NCBI RefSeq assembly: GCF_000223905.1
Contig: NC_015948.1
Coordinates: 682,001 to 746,000 of the forward strand
Length of the DNA stretch: 64,000 bases
Direction of reading: 5' to 3'
DNA from: Haloarcula hispanica ATCC 33960
GTDB lineage: Archaea; Halobacteriota; Halobacteria; Halobacteriales; Haloarculaceae
Program-made: the position numbers and the translations under genes
Notes under the pieces: model-generated
Told to the model about the DNA's origin: nothing
Database searches by the model: none
What the model saw: the letters and a program-made list of their open reading frames with translations, nothing else
Part shown: positions 1 to 7,991 of the stretch, piece by piece
Layout: every line of letters begins with the position of its first letter
Position numbering within the stretch: position 1 is the stretch's first letter

Positions 1-99
1 GGCGATTTCGCCCTGACTCACTGCGGGCTGGCGCTCGGCGATCTCCACGAGGACCCGAAACCGCGTCGCGGCCCGCTTGTTCTCCAGGACGTCGACCAT
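1..99 (-). CDS. Partial HTH transcriptional regulator (N-terminal 33 residues)
   Basis: Reading from an ATG at 97-99 leftwards off the window edge gives 33 uninterrupted residues beginning MVDVLENKRAATRFRVLVEI and ending AVSQGEIA. A helix followed by 'AVSQGEIA' is the usual opening of the winged-helix domain in haloarchaeal MarR-like regulators, where this is helix 2 before the recognition helix. The rest of the gene lies outside the window, so family and target cannot be set. It is transcribed away from the phosphoesterase gene. Confidence 0.6.
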   Translation of the reverse strand, partial: MVDVLENKRAATRFRVLVEIAERQPAVSQGEIA

Positions 100-204
100 A
101 CAGGAGTCACGGGAGTCGCAGGTAAAAATACCACCGACACTGTCAGGCCGAGACATTCGGCCACGGTCTGGCCGCCTGCGATGGGGCCCGTCGCCGTGAC
201 CGAC

Positions 205-212
205 AATATAAC
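205..212 (+). promoter_or_regulatory. TATA-like element before the metallophosphoesterase
   Basis: AATATAAC lies 26-33 nt before the ATG at 238. That is the spacing expected between an archaeal TATA box and a leaderless start, and it supports the ATG at 238 over the upstream in-frame ATG at 181. Confidence 0.55.
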
Positions 213-237
213 CGTCACCAGGGCCGACTGGACGGCG

Positions 238-918
238 ATGACAGCCAGCTACGACGACCGGGCGCTCCTGCTCTGGGAGACGCTCGTCGTCGCGGACCTC
301 CACGTCGGCCGGGGCACCGGCGGGAACCTCGAACTCCCGGTCGGGTCCGGTTCGGACATGGTCCAGCGGTTCCAGTCGCTCGTCGAGCGCCATGACCCAG
401 CGGAGGTCATTATCGCCGGCGACCTCCTCCACTCGTTCCAGACGGTTCCCCGGTCGGTCGAAAGTACCGTGGCAGGGCTCAAAAGCGCCTGTCAGGCGGC
501 CGGGGCTCGCCTGCTTGTGACGCCGGGTAACCACGACACGATGCTCGACAGCGTGTGGGACGGCCCGACCGAAACGACGTATCGCGTCGGCGAAACCGTC
601 GTCTGTCACGGCCACGAGGCACCCGACGTTGATGCCGAGCGCTACGTCGTTGGACACGACCATCCGACGATCAGCATCGAGGGTCAGCGCCAACCCTGCT
701 ATCTCGTCGGGAGCGGCCAGTACCGCGGCAGCGACGTGGTGATGCTCCCGTCGTTCAACAGGCTGAACGCCGGCGTGGAGGTCAACGAGATGCGGGCCAG
801 CGACTTTCAGTCCCCGCTCGTTACTGATGCCGACCGATTAGAGCCGGTAGTCTGGGACGAGAGCGGGCGGGAGACCCTGTCGTTCCCGCCGCTGGGTGAG
901 TTCCGTCGAATGTTATAA
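238..918 (+). CDS. Calcineurin-like metallophosphoesterase
   Basis: The 226-residue protein carries the metallophosphoesterase motifs in order: DLH (DxH) near residue 21, AGDLLH (GDxx), TPGNHD (GNHD), CHGHE and GHDHP. These residues form a dinuclear metal site. The size and motif spacing fit the small archaeal group related to SbcD/YfcE-type phosphoesterases, often annotated only as metallophosphoesterase. The substrate, whether nucleic acid or a small phosphodiester, cannot be told from sequence. No membrane segment is visible, so it should be cytoplasmic. The ATG at 238 is chosen because a TATA-like element sits where an extended N-terminus starting at 181 would otherwise be translated. Confidence 0.85.
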   Translation: MTASYDDRALLLWETLVVADLHVGRGTGGNLELPVGSGSDMVQRFQSLVERHDPAEVIIAGDLLHSFQTVPRSVESTVAGLKSACQAAGARLLVTPGNHDTMLDSVWDGPTETTYRVGETVVCHGHEAPDVDAERYVVGHDHPTISIEGQRQPCYLVGSGQYRGSDVVMLPSFNRLNAGVEVNEMRASDFQSPLVTDADRLEPVVWDESGRETLSFPPLGEFRRML

Positions 919-920
919 CG

Positions 921-930
921 GTAAATATTT
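921..930 (+). promoter_or_regulatory. TATA-like element for the 51-residue membrane protein
   Basis: GTAAATATTT is 26-35 nt before the ATG at 956, consistent with leaderless transcription. It lies just after the phosphoesterase stop codon. Confidence 0.5.
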
Positions 931-955
931 GAGCTACGACGGTGGACGCTGGAAC

Positions 956-1111
956 ATGGTTCAGACAGAAATCGCGCTGGGTCTCATCGCGATTACGCTG
1001 CTTTCGCTACTGCTGCTGTACTTCGCGACGATAAAGTACGTCTCGGAAGTCCTCGAAGGGGAGGGACACGACCACGAGGGAAACACGAATAGCGGCGGTC
1101 CGGCCGCATAG
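956..1111 (+). CDS. Small single-pass membrane protein, function unknown
   Basis: This 51-residue protein has one strong hydrophobic helix (about residues 6-26, rich in Leu, Ile and Ala) and a short polar tail with the His/Asp run EGHDHEGN and a small Gly/Pro/Ala end. The in-frame start upstream at 896 would overlap the phosphoesterase end; the ATG at 956 has a well-placed TATA-like element. The HDH cluster could bind metal, but that is only a guess. I do not recognise a named family. Confidence 0.6.
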   Translation: MVQTEIALGLIAITLLSLLLLYFATIKYVSEVLEGEGHDHEGNTNSGGPAA

Positions 1112-1149
1112 GCCGCCGTTTCCTTCCTGAAGTCGTATCGGCGTTTTCC

Positions 1150-2403
1150 TTATCGAAGCAGATCAGCGGCGACCTTGCCGCTTTCCAGCGCGCCCTGTAT
1201 CGACGACCAGCGGGTGTAGTCGCCGGCCAGCACCGCGTTTCCGTCCGGCGCTGTCGGGTCCGGGAGCGACTCCCGGTACCCCGGCGGCTGGGCGAACTGT
1301 GCGAACGGGACGCGGTCGGTCCGGAGCAGTTCCAGCGCCTCGAAGGTCGCGTTCGGGTACCACGACTGAAGCGCGTCACGGACCTCGGCGGCCAGCTGCT
1401 CGTCGCCCGCTTCGGGCGTCCCGAGGAACGTGGCGCTGTACAACTCCATCCCAGCGGGCGCGTACTCGCTGGCGACGGCCGACAGCGGCGCGACGGTGTT
1501 CGGTCGGTCGTCCGCCGCGTTGAGGATGATGCGCTGTCCGGTCGTCGGCGCGCGGTTTGTCGGGAGCGCGAAGTACTGGGTGACACAGCCGACGGGCTCG
1601 GTCGGGATGGCGTCGATGTCCGTCAACTCCGCCGCGGTCTGCGGGTCCGTCGCGACGACGGCGCTCTCGGCTGACACCGTCTCGTTGCCCACTTCGGCAG
1701 TGACCTCGCCTTCGTGGGTTTCCAGGTCCGTCACGGCCGCGTCGGTTTCGATGGTCGCGCCCGCCGAGCGAGCGCGGTCGGCGAGCTGTCGCGGCATCGC
1801 CTGCATCCCGTCGGCGGGGACGAATATCTCGCCCTCGCTCAGCATCTTGTAGGTGTACTCGAAGATGCTGCTGTCGGTTCCGAGCGAGCGGTCGAGCGTG
1901 ATGCCACCGTAGAACGGCGCGGCGAACCGCTCGACGAACCGCTGTGAGAAGCCGTAGTCGGCGAGGTACTCCCGGATGGTCCGCCCGTCACGGGAGAGCA
2001 GTTCGACGGGCTCGACGTTGGCCAGCTCGCGCTGGAGCCGGAACAGCCGGAGCTTGTCGGCCGTGCGAACGTCGGTGTTGAGTAGCGTCTGTGGCGCAGC
2101 CGAGGGGTTCCGCAGGGGGTCCGACAGCACCGAACGGTGGTTCGGGCTGGCGATTGTCGCCCCCGGCGTGAACGTCCGCGGCGACAGCGCCTCGATGTCG
2201 AGTTCGCGCTTCGCCGCGGGGTAGGCGGTGAACATGACCTGAAACCCGCGGTCGAACGTGTAGCCGTCTTCGTGGGCCGTCCGGACGCGACCGCCCACGT
2301 CCGAGCGCTGCTCGAAGACTGTCACGTCTCGGCCCGACTCGGCCAGGTGCCGGGCGGCGACCAGTCCGGCGAGCCCGCCCCCAGCGACGACGACATCTGT
2401 CAT
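1150..2403 (-). CDS. FAD-dependent amine oxidase/phytoene desaturase-like oxidoreductase
   Basis: The 417-residue protein opens with a textbook Rossmann FAD-binding site: VVVAGGGLAGLVAARHL (GxGxxG type), an acidic residue ending strand 2 (VFEQ), then GGRVRT, the second dinucleotide motif of the amine oxidase/phytoene desaturase superfamily. The C-terminus has AVLAGDYTRWSSIQGALESG, which matches the GD motif that contacts FAD ribityl phosphate. Haloarchaeal members are annotated variously as protoporphyrinogen oxidase-like or carotenoid-related, and the substrate is not predictable here. The ATG at 2403 is preferred over an upstream in-frame start because the Rossmann strand begins at residue 3. 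It is divergent from the threonine-synthase-like gene, with an 83-nt spacer. Confidence 0.85.
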   Translation of the reverse strand: MTDVVVAGGGLAGLVAARHLAESGRDVTVFEQRSDVGGRVRTAHEDGYTFDRGFQVMFTAYPAAKRELDIEALSPRTFTPGATIASPNHRSVLSDPLRNPSAAPQTLLNTDVRTADKLRLFRLQRELANVEPVELLSRDGRTIREYLADYGFSQRFVERFAAPFYGGITLDRSLGTDSSIFEYTYKMLSEGEIFVPADGMQAMPRQLADRARSAGATIETDAAVTDLETHEGEVTAEVGNETVSAESAVVATDPQTAAELTDIDAIPTEPVGCVTQYFALPTNRAPTTGQRIILNAADDRPNTVAPLSAVASEYAPAGMELYSATFLGTPEAGDEQLAAEVRDALQSWYPNATFEALELLRTDRVPFAQFAQPPGYRESLPDPTAPDGNAVLAGDYTRWSSIQGALESGKVAADLLR

Positions 2404-2486
2404 ACCTCCCAGTTCGGCCGCCCGGGACAAGAGCGTGCTGAAGCGGGACCGGACCACACTTGGTTGTCCCGTCCACAGAGAGAACC

Positions 2487-3659
2487 ATGGAGACGACTGC
2501 GGCGTTTCGCGGCCTTATCTGCACGGCGTGTGGCGAGGAAACCGACAGCACGAGCGACCGCTGTCCCGACTGCGGCGGCGTTCTCGTCGGCGACTACGGC
2601 GTTCCGGACCTGACGCCTGCGGACCTGCCAGACACGACCGGACCCGGCCGCTACGATCCGCTGCGGCCGTTCCCGCAAGACGCGACCGTGATGCTCGGCG
2701 AGGGGGCGACGCCGCTGGTCCCGGTTCCGGATCTGGCAGAGGAACTCGGCGTCGACTCGGTGTACGTCAAAGACGAGGGGCGCAATCCGACGGCCTCATT
2801 GGGCGACCGCAAGCTCTCGCTCTCAGTCACTGCCGCAGCGCAGCGCGGGGCCGAGCGCGTCGTGACGCCGTCGACCGGCAACGGCGCGCAGGCCAACGCC
2901 GCCTACGCGGCCCGCGCGGGAATCGAATCGAAGGGGTTTGTCCCCTCGCGGTGTCCGTTCCTCAACAAGGCGATGGTGAACGTCCACGGCGGCGACATGC
3001 GCGTCGTCGAGGGCCGGTACGACGACGCCGTCTCGGCTTTCGACGAGGAACTGGCCGAGGCGTCTGACGGCTGGGTTACGGTCGCGCCCGGCCACCCCTT
3101 CCGAATCGAGGGAGCCAAATCCGTCGCGTTCGAGGTGATCGACGACCTCGAATGGACGGCCCCAGACGCGGTTGTCCACCCCACCGGCCACGGTGAGACC
3201 CTCGTCGGTCTCGAACGCGGCTTCCGGGCAGCGACCGACAGCGGGCTCACGGACTCAGTGCCACGAACCTACGCCGCACAGCCGGACTCGACGGCCGCCA
3301 TCGCCGACGCCGCACGCGAGGGGGCGAGCGAACCGGCCACCATCGAGCACCCCGACACTATCGTCGGCCCGCTGGAGGTGCCCGACCCCGCCGCCGGCGC
3401 AGCGGCGCTGGACTCGCTCGACCGCTCGGGCGGCGACGGCGTCGCCGTCTCGGACAAGGACATCCTGGCCGGTGCCGTCGATGGCTGCGAGATGGGACCG
3501 GAGACCGGCGCGACCGGGGGGACGGCAATCGCCGGCGCGAGAGCGTTGGCTGACGAGGGAGCTTTCGACGATGACGACGTCGTCGTCCTCGTGAACCCCG
3601 TCGCCGGAAGCAAGGAGGCAGACCTGCTGCGCAGTCACCTCATGAGCCAGGGTATCTGA
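2487..3659 (+). CDS. Threonine synthase-like PLP-fold protein lacking the canonical PLP lysine
   Basis: The 390-residue protein has the layout of archaeal threonine synthase (fold-type II PLP enzymes): an N-terminal zinc-ribbon-like CTACGEE...CPDCGG, GEGATPLV, VKDEGRNPTAS, the phosphate-side STGNGAQANAAYAA, PTGHGETL in place of the glycine loop, and EMGPETGATGGTA near the end. Where functional enzymes read NPTGSFKDR, with the lysine forming the Schiff base, this gene reads NPTASLGDRK: residue 106 is Gly and the nearest lysine is 109. It may be an inactive paralogue, use another lysine, or have a different role. The ATG at 2487 is preferred to a TTG at 2460 because the conserved N-terminus begins there. 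Confidence 0.75.
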   Translation: METTAAFRGLICTACGEETDSTSDRCPDCGGVLVGDYGVPDLTPADLPDTTGPGRYDPLRPFPQDATVMLGEGATPLVPVPDLAEELGVDSVYVKDEGRNPTASLGDRKLSLSVTAAAQRGAERVVTPSTGNGAQANAAYAARAGIESKGFVPSRCPFLNKAMVNVHGGDMRVVEGRYDDAVSAFDEELAEASDGWVTVAPGHPFRIEGAKSVAFEVIDDLEWTAPDAVVHPTGHGETLVGLERGFRAATDSGLTDSVPRTYAAQPDSTAAIADAAREGASEPATIEHPDTIVGPLEVPDPAAGAAALDSLDRSGGDGVAVSDKDILAGAVDGCEMGPETGATGGTAIAGARALADEGAFDDDDVVVLVNPVAGSKEADLLRSHLMSQGI

Positions 3660-3747
3660 GGGCGCGGTCGGCCGGAACGCTGGCCGTCGTGGCACACCAC
3701 CGCATACTTCGGTGTTGTTTAGCCCGTCGTGGCACTACCCAGACCCG

Positions 3748-4761
3748 ATGCGCGTCGCAGCGTTCAGCGAACTCACTGGCCCGGACGGCGTCTCGATTGT
3801 GAACCAACCGACTCCCGAACCCGACCGTGGCGAGGCGGTGGTCTCCGTCGAAGCGTGTGCCATCAACCGCCACGACCTCTGGGTTCTGGAAGGGGATTCT
3901 GCGATGGTCGACACCGACGACTTGCCGTTCGTCAGCGGACTCGACGTTGCCGGAACCGTCGACGCCGTGGGCGAGGGCGTTACCGCTCTCGAACCCGGTG
4001 ACCGAGTGGTACTCTGTCCGAACGAGACCTGCGGGACGTGTCGCTACTGCCGCGAGGGGCCGGAGAACCTCTGTGAGAACTTCTCGCTGTACCACGGTGG
4101 CCTCGCCGAGGCGGCCCGCGTCCAGGCCGACCGCCTCGTCAGGCTCCCCGACGGCGTGGGAACGGTCGACGCGGCCGCGCTTCCGACGGCCTATATGACT
4201 GCCTTCCATATGCTCCGCCGGATTGAGGCCGGACCGGAGGATCTGGTGTTCATCCCGGGCGTGACCGGCGGTGTCGGCGTCGCAGGCGTGCAACTCGCGT
4301 CCGTCCTCGGTGCTCACAGCGTCGGGACCTCGTCCTCACAGGCGAAACTGAACCGGGTCGAATCGCTCGGCCTGGACTACGCCATCGAGAGCACCGACCC
4401 GGACGAGATTCGAGCGGCGGTCACCGACATCGGAACCGTCGACGGCGTGCTCAATCACCTCGGTGGCGAGTACACGCAGCTCGGTCTTGACGTTCTCCAA
4501 CGTGGCGGCAGCATGGCCGTGTGTGGACGGACGGCCGGTGGCACATCCGAGATCGATATTCCCGACCTGTTCCTCGGCCACAAACGTATCATCGGGAGTA
4601 CGATGGGGACCCAGGGCGACCTGGAGCGACTCGTCGGCCTCGTCGCCGACGGCGAGCTCACCCCGGAAATTGATGCAACGTACCCGCTCGAAGAGACCGG
4701 TGCGGCGTTTGCGGCGATGCAGGACCGCGATGGCGTCGGGAAGCTCGTCGTGACGCCGTAG
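3748..4761 (+). CDS. Zinc-lobe MDR alcohol dehydrogenase/quinone oxidoreductase family protein
   Basis: The 337-residue protein is a medium-chain dehydrogenase/reductase. The GroES-like N-terminal domain includes the four-cysteine structural zinc lobe TCGTCRYCREGPENLC (C-x2-C-x2-C-x7-C). The Rossmann domain has the NAD(P) motif GVTGGVGVAG. The usual catalytic-zinc GHE motif is replaced by GLDVAG and the first catalytic cysteine region reads CAINRHDLW, which is closer to quinone oxidoreductases. So this member keeps the structural zinc but probably lacks a normal catalytic zinc. The substrate is unknown. The ATG at 3748 places the conserved first strand (MRVAAFSE) at the N-terminus; an in-frame start 36 nt upstream is less likely. 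Confidence 0.8.
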   Translation: MRVAAFSELTGPDGVSIVNQPTPEPDRGEAVVSVEACAINRHDLWVLEGDSAMVDTDDLPFVSGLDVAGTVDAVGEGVTALEPGDRVVLCPNETCGTCRYCREGPENLCENFSLYHGGLAEAARVQADRLVRLPDGVGTVDAAALPTAYMTAFHMLRRIEAGPEDLVFIPGVTGGVGVAGVQLASVLGAHSVGTSSSQAKLNRVESLGLDYAIESTDPDEIRAAVTDIGTVDGVLNHLGGEYTQLGLDVLQRGGSMAVCGRTAGGTSEIDIPDLFLGHKRIIGSTMGTQGDLERLVGLVADGELTPEIDATYPLEETGAAFAAMQDRDGVGKLVVTP

Positions 4762-4856
4762 TCACCCCAGCGACCCGGGACGGTGTTTCTCCGGACCGAT
4801 TCCGGTGGAAACGGGGCAAATGTGTGGCCGTCAGTTCATCTCTCAGTCTCCGCCGA

Positions 4857-5276
4857 TCACCGAGCGACGATGACTGGAACGGGTGAGTTACGGAACACTT
4901 TCTGGGCGACGTTCCCGACGACCAGTCGATCGGCCAACGCGCCGCCGTGACTTCCGAGTACGACCGCATCGAAATCGTCGGCTCTATTCAGAATCGCCCG
5001 AGCCGGATGTCCCAGTTGTACCTCGGTGGTGATTTCGACATCGTACTCGGCAGCGATCTCCCGAGCGTCGTCGAATACCGCCTCCGAACGCTCCTCCGCG
5101 GCCGCTTCGATGTCGTCCGAAAGAGCCAGTGCCGTGGCCGCTCCCCCCAACGGTGACGGTCCGCCCACGACGTGTAAGACAGTAATCTCCGCCCCAGGGT
5201 GGTTCTCAAGGGCGTACTCGAGCGCCCGCTGGGCCATCTCCGAGTCGTCCATCGGAACGAGAATCTGTGAGATCAT
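4857..5276 (-). CDS. Universal stress protein (single UspA domain)
   Basis: The 139-residue protein is one UspA domain. It opens with QILVPMDDSEMAQRALEYAL, the conserved first strand with its Asp, and ends with GSHGGALADRLVVGNVAQKV followed by VPVIVAR. The ATP-binding signature G-x2-G-x9-G-S/T is nearly complete, but the last position is Asn rather than Ser or Thr. Usp proteins are cytoplasmic dimers that bind ATP and respond to stress. It is transcribed leftwards, with its start facing the palindrome at 5315-5415 and the double-Usp gene beyond it. Confidence 0.9.
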   Translation of the reverse strand: MISQILVPMDDSEMAQRALEYALENHPGAEITVLHVVGGPSPLGGAATALALSDDIEAAAEERSEAVFDDAREIAAEYDVEITTEVQLGHPARAILNRADDFDAVVLGSHGGALADRLVVGNVAQKVFRNSPVPVIVAR

Positions 5277-5314
5277 ATCCCGACTACGATCAGGTGGCTG
5301 ATAAAACGGTGGTG

Positions 5315-5415
5315 CGCTTGTCTCATACTGTTGGCTGTAACTATTTCAAGATATTCGCCACCCTGAGGTGGCGAAATTCTTCACAGATGTACAGCCGACA
5401 GTATCAGGATAAGCG
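5315..5415. repeat. ~100-nt coaxial imperfect palindrome (MITE-like or hairpin element)
   Basis: Three nested arm pairs share one centre near 5364.5. The inner pair is 5354-5362/5367-5375 (TTCGCCACC and GGTGGCGAA, a perfect 9-bp stem with a 4-nt loop). The middle pair is 5325-5338/5391-5404 (ATACTGTTGGCTGT against ACAGCCGACAGTAT, one mismatch). The outer pair is 5315-5319/5411-5415 (CGCTT and AAGCG, with a one-base slip). Short matched patches such as AAGA/TCTT lie between. It sits between the uspA gene and the double-Usp gene. It could be a miniature inverted-repeat element or a structured RNA; no transposase accompanies it. Confidence 0.7.
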
Positions 5416-5520
5416 ACGTATTACTACTGTGGTGATCTTCTATCTCGCTACGGCTTTTGTCGGGTACTGTGTCGGTTGAACGAGGCGTGCGAGATGCAGC
5501 ACGCGTACGCGGCATAAGAT

Positions 5521-5558
5521 GATTCTCGAATGGACGACGCTACTTCGTGGTGAGAATC
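5521..5558. promoter_or_regulatory. Inverted repeat upstream of the double-Usp gene
   Basis: GATTCTC at 5521-5527 is repeated inverted as GAGAATC at 5552-5558, just before the TTAAAT element at 5569-5574. The ATG at 5598 is 24-29 nt past that TATA-like element. The arms could form an operator upstream of the core promoter. The remainder of 5277-5597 shows only the palindrome described separately. Confidence 0.3.
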
Positions 5559-5597
5559 GAACGTAGTGTTAAATCAATAGCCTGTCAAACTGTGTCC

Positions 5598-6488
5598 ATG
5601 AGCCGAACGATCGACTCGATTCTCGTGCCGACCGACGGCAGTGACGGCGCACGGATCGGTGCCCGGCGAGGTATCGATCTCGCTGCCACAATCGGTGCCG
5701 ACCTCCACGTACTGTCAGCGGTTGACTCCCGTGACATCGAACCGGATCTGAATTCTGACGGGCAGACTGACCGGGAGCGTCTCCTCGAAGCGGAGGCAGA
5801 ACGAGCGGTGGATTCCATCGCCAGACTCGCCCGGGCACATCTCTCTGGGCACATCACGACCGCTGTCGAGTCGGGCATCCCGTTTCAAGTGATCAACGAC
5901 TACGTCGATACCCACGATATTGATCTCATCGTTATGGGGACACAGGGACGGACAGGGTTCGAACGGGTTGTCCTCGGGAGTGTCGCAGAAAAGACGCTCC
6001 GGACCGCAGATGTCCCGATTGTCACGGTAACGCCGGACGGGGACATCGTCGAAATCGGCGACCAGCGGTACGACAACGTTCTGCTCCCGACTGACGGCAG
6101 CGAGGGCGCAGAACTCGCGATCGAGTGGGGAATCACGCTAGCTGAGGTGTTTGACGCAACGATACACACGATGTATTCCGTCGATACGAGTCGCTTCGGC
6201 GGCGTTGAGGGGGCAGCCGAGATTCACGACGCGCTTGAGCAGACCGGCCAGGAGGCACTCGAGACGGTCCATGAGCGTGCCAGAGATGCAGGCGTCAGTG
6301 TCGCGGGTAATATCGCAAGCGGCCCGGCTGCACGCGCTATCCTCTCCTACAGCGAGGAACACGATATCGACCTCATCGCGATGGGAACACACGGTCGATC
6401 CGGCCTCACGCGATATCTGACCGGAAGCGTCACTGAGACGGTTGTCCGTAATGCGGCTGTACCGGTCTGTTGTGTCCCGATGCAGTGA
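5598..6488 (+). CDS. Tandem-domain universal stress protein
   Basis: The 296-residue protein contains two UspA domains. Domain 1 (about 1-145) starts [19 protein letters not shown] and ends with the ATP motif GTQGRTGFERVVLGS. Domain 2 (about 150-296) starts NVLLPTDGSEGAELAIEW and ends with GTHGRSGLTRYLTGS. Both G-x2-G-x9-G-S signatures are complete, so both halves could bind ATP, and one chain can mimic the usual Usp dimer. The ATG at 5598 is chosen because it sits one TATA spacing after TTAAAT and directly before the first domain strand. It lies divergent to the single-domain uspA. Confidence 0.9.
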   Translation: MSRTIDSILVPTDGSDGARIGARRGIDLAATIGADLHVLSAVDSRDIEPDLNSDGQTDRERLLEAEAERAVDSIARLARAHLSGHITTAVESGIPFQVINDYVDTHDIDLIVMGTQGRTGFERVVLGSVAEKTLRTADVPIVTVTPDGDIVEIGDQRYDNVLLPTDGSEGAELAIEWGITLAEVFDATIHTMYSVDTSRFGGVEGAAEIHDALEQTGQEALETVHERARDAGVSVAGNIASGPAARAILSYSEEHDIDLIAMGTHGRSGLTRYLTGSVTETVVRNAAVPVCCVPMQ

Positions 6489-6506
6489 CAGGTGTTCAGT
6501 CTCTCC

Positions 6507-7130
6507 CTACGATGCGCGCTGTCTCGACGCACCAGACGCGTGCTGTTTTGCAGTGGTGTACGCTTCCCGGACACGCTTGAACTCGTCCTCGTTGCCACCG
6601 TGGTCCGGGTGGACCTCCTTGACGCGCTCGCGGTAGGCCGATTTCACGTCGTCCAGCGACGCGCTCTGGGTCAGGCCCAGTTCGCTGAACGCCTGCACTG
6701 TCGGGTGTGGTTCCTCCTCAGGGTCCGGACCGAGGTTGACTTCGGGCGTCTCGAAGGGCAGGCGCGCGCCGAGGTAGACGCCGGGCATCTCGTGTTCGAC
6801 CAGTACGGGAACAGTCGGCGACCGTTCGATGCGGTAGTACGCCCGGGCGTCGAACGTGATCGCCACGTCCCGTTTCGGCAGGTAGAAGGCGACGTGTTGC
6901 CCCTCGACGAAGTGGTTCTCGGCGAACTGCTCGTCGATGGCGGTGAGGTACTCCCGCAGCTCCGCCCGGCGTCGCATCTCTCCGCCGTCGGTCGCCTGCC
7001 GGTTCGGCCGCTCGGCCGGAAACACGCGGTTGGCGAGGACGAACAGCCCGGCGACGACGAGGGTTCCGGCGACACCGAGGACGAGCCCGAGGAGCAGCCA
7101 CTCCGGTAGGACGCCCGGTTCTGTCTGCAC
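6507..7130 (-). CDS. Membrane-anchored J-domain (DnaJ-like) protein
   Basis: The 207-residue protein has one N-terminal membrane helix (about residues 10-33, LLLGLVLGVAGTLVVAGLFVL), a soluble middle region of unknown fold, and a C-terminal J-domain (about 148-205). The J-domain carries the HPD tripeptide at 174-176 within VKEVHPDHGGNEDEFKRV, the motif that stimulates Hsp70 ATPase. A J-domain at the C-terminus of a membrane-anchored protein suggests recruitment of DnaK to the membrane. The middle part resembles haloarchaeal-only sequence. It lies downstream of the PAC2 gene with a 97-nt gap, so it may have its own promoter. Confidence 0.85.
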   Translation of the reverse strand: MQTEPGVLPEWLLLGLVLGVAGTLVVAGLFVLANRVFPAERPNRQATDGGEMRRRAELREYLTAIDEQFAENHFVEGQHVAFYLPKRDVAITFDARAYYRIERSPTVPVLVEHEMPGVYLGARLPFETPEVNLGPDPEEEPHPTVQAFSELGLTQSASLDDVKSAYRERVKEVHPDHGGNEDEFKRVREAYTTAKQHASGASRQRAS

Positions 7131-7227
7131 GCCCCTCCGTTAGGCTCCAGTGGTAAAGAAATTCCCGCTCTCCGGTAGCAACGACTCCGAGGTCACCAAT
7201 ACCGAGCCACGGGAACGGCAATCCGGC

Positions 7228-7986
7228 TCAGCCGATATACCTGAGGTCCTCGTCGGCGGGCGACGGGGAGTTCTGCTGTTCCATCTCCTGAATTTTCCGG
7301 ACGACCTCCTCCATCTCGTCGGCGCGGTCCTCAAGCGAACTGTAGTCGACCTCGAACCCGATGACGTCCTGAAGGATTTCGAGGACGGCCTGCGCGCTCT
7401 TGGGATCGACCAGGTAGCCCGACGTTTCGCCCATGAGACAACTGGCCGGCACGTCGCGGCGCTTGCTCAGGCCCAGCAGCAGGCCGGAGACGCCGACGAT
7501 ACCGCCCGCTGGTTCGTCCTCGCGGAAGGCCACGCCAGCGTCCTCCAGCGTTTCCTTGAAGTCTTCGGTCGTCGTCGCGCCGAGTACGTCGTACTCCTCG
7601 ATGAGTTCACCGGTCGGGACGCCGCCGAGGGCGAACACCCGCTGGACGCCGAACTCGTCGGCGATGTCGAGGAACGTGTCGGTCAGGCCGTAGTGGCCCT
7701 GGTTGTCCTGCGCCTGGTGGTCCCCGGAGAGCACGAGCAGGTCCTGGCCCTCCTCTGGCGTGACAGCGTGGAACTCGGCGCAGGCGAGTTGTGCCTGGCC
7801 GTCATCGATGCTGACCTGCGGTGGGAAATGCGTCGAGTAGACGCGGCGGACGAGCTCGCTTTCGAGCTCCTCCAGCAGGTGTTCTGCGGCGAGTTTGCCG
7901 ACGTGGCCGACGCCGGGCAACCCCTCGACCAGTACCGGCTCGTCGAGGTCGGGGTCCGCTACGCGCTCGATGTCGAATTCGTCCAT
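7228..7986 (-). CDS. PAC2-family protein (proteasome assembly chaperone-like)
   Basis: The 252-residue protein has the PAC2 family opening: a strand followed by LVEGLPGVGHVGKLAAEHL, then later VLSGDHQAQ, FALGGVPTGE and GLLLGLSKRRDVPASCLMGET, motifs shared by archaeal proteins annotated as proteasome assembly chaperone family. An acidic, Gln-rich helical tail follows (about 205-245). The biochemical role in archaea is unproven. The gene starts 5 nt after the Nop10 stop, so it belongs to the L44e-S27e-aIF2alpha-Nop10 operon, a linkage I know from other archaeal genomes. Confidence 0.85.
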   Translation of the reverse strand: MDEFDIERVADPDLDEPVLVEGLPGVGHVGKLAAEHLLEELESELVRRVYSTHFPPQVSIDDGQAQLACAEFHAVTPEEGQDLLVLSGDHQAQDNQGHYGLTDTFLDIADEFGVQRVFALGGVPTGELIEEYDVLGATTTEDFKETLEDAGVAFREDEPAGGIVGVSGLLLGLSKRRDVPASCLMGETSGYLVDPKSAQAVLEILQDVIGFEVDYSSLEDRADEMEEVVRKIQEMEQQNSPSPADEDLRYIG

Positions 7987-7991
7987 ACGGC

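Noticed and set aside
5267..5479. A 70-codon frame across the palindrome
   Set aside because: It spans the inverted repeat and has no motif or promoter at good spacing. A relic of a transposase was considered, but nothing in the sequence supports it.
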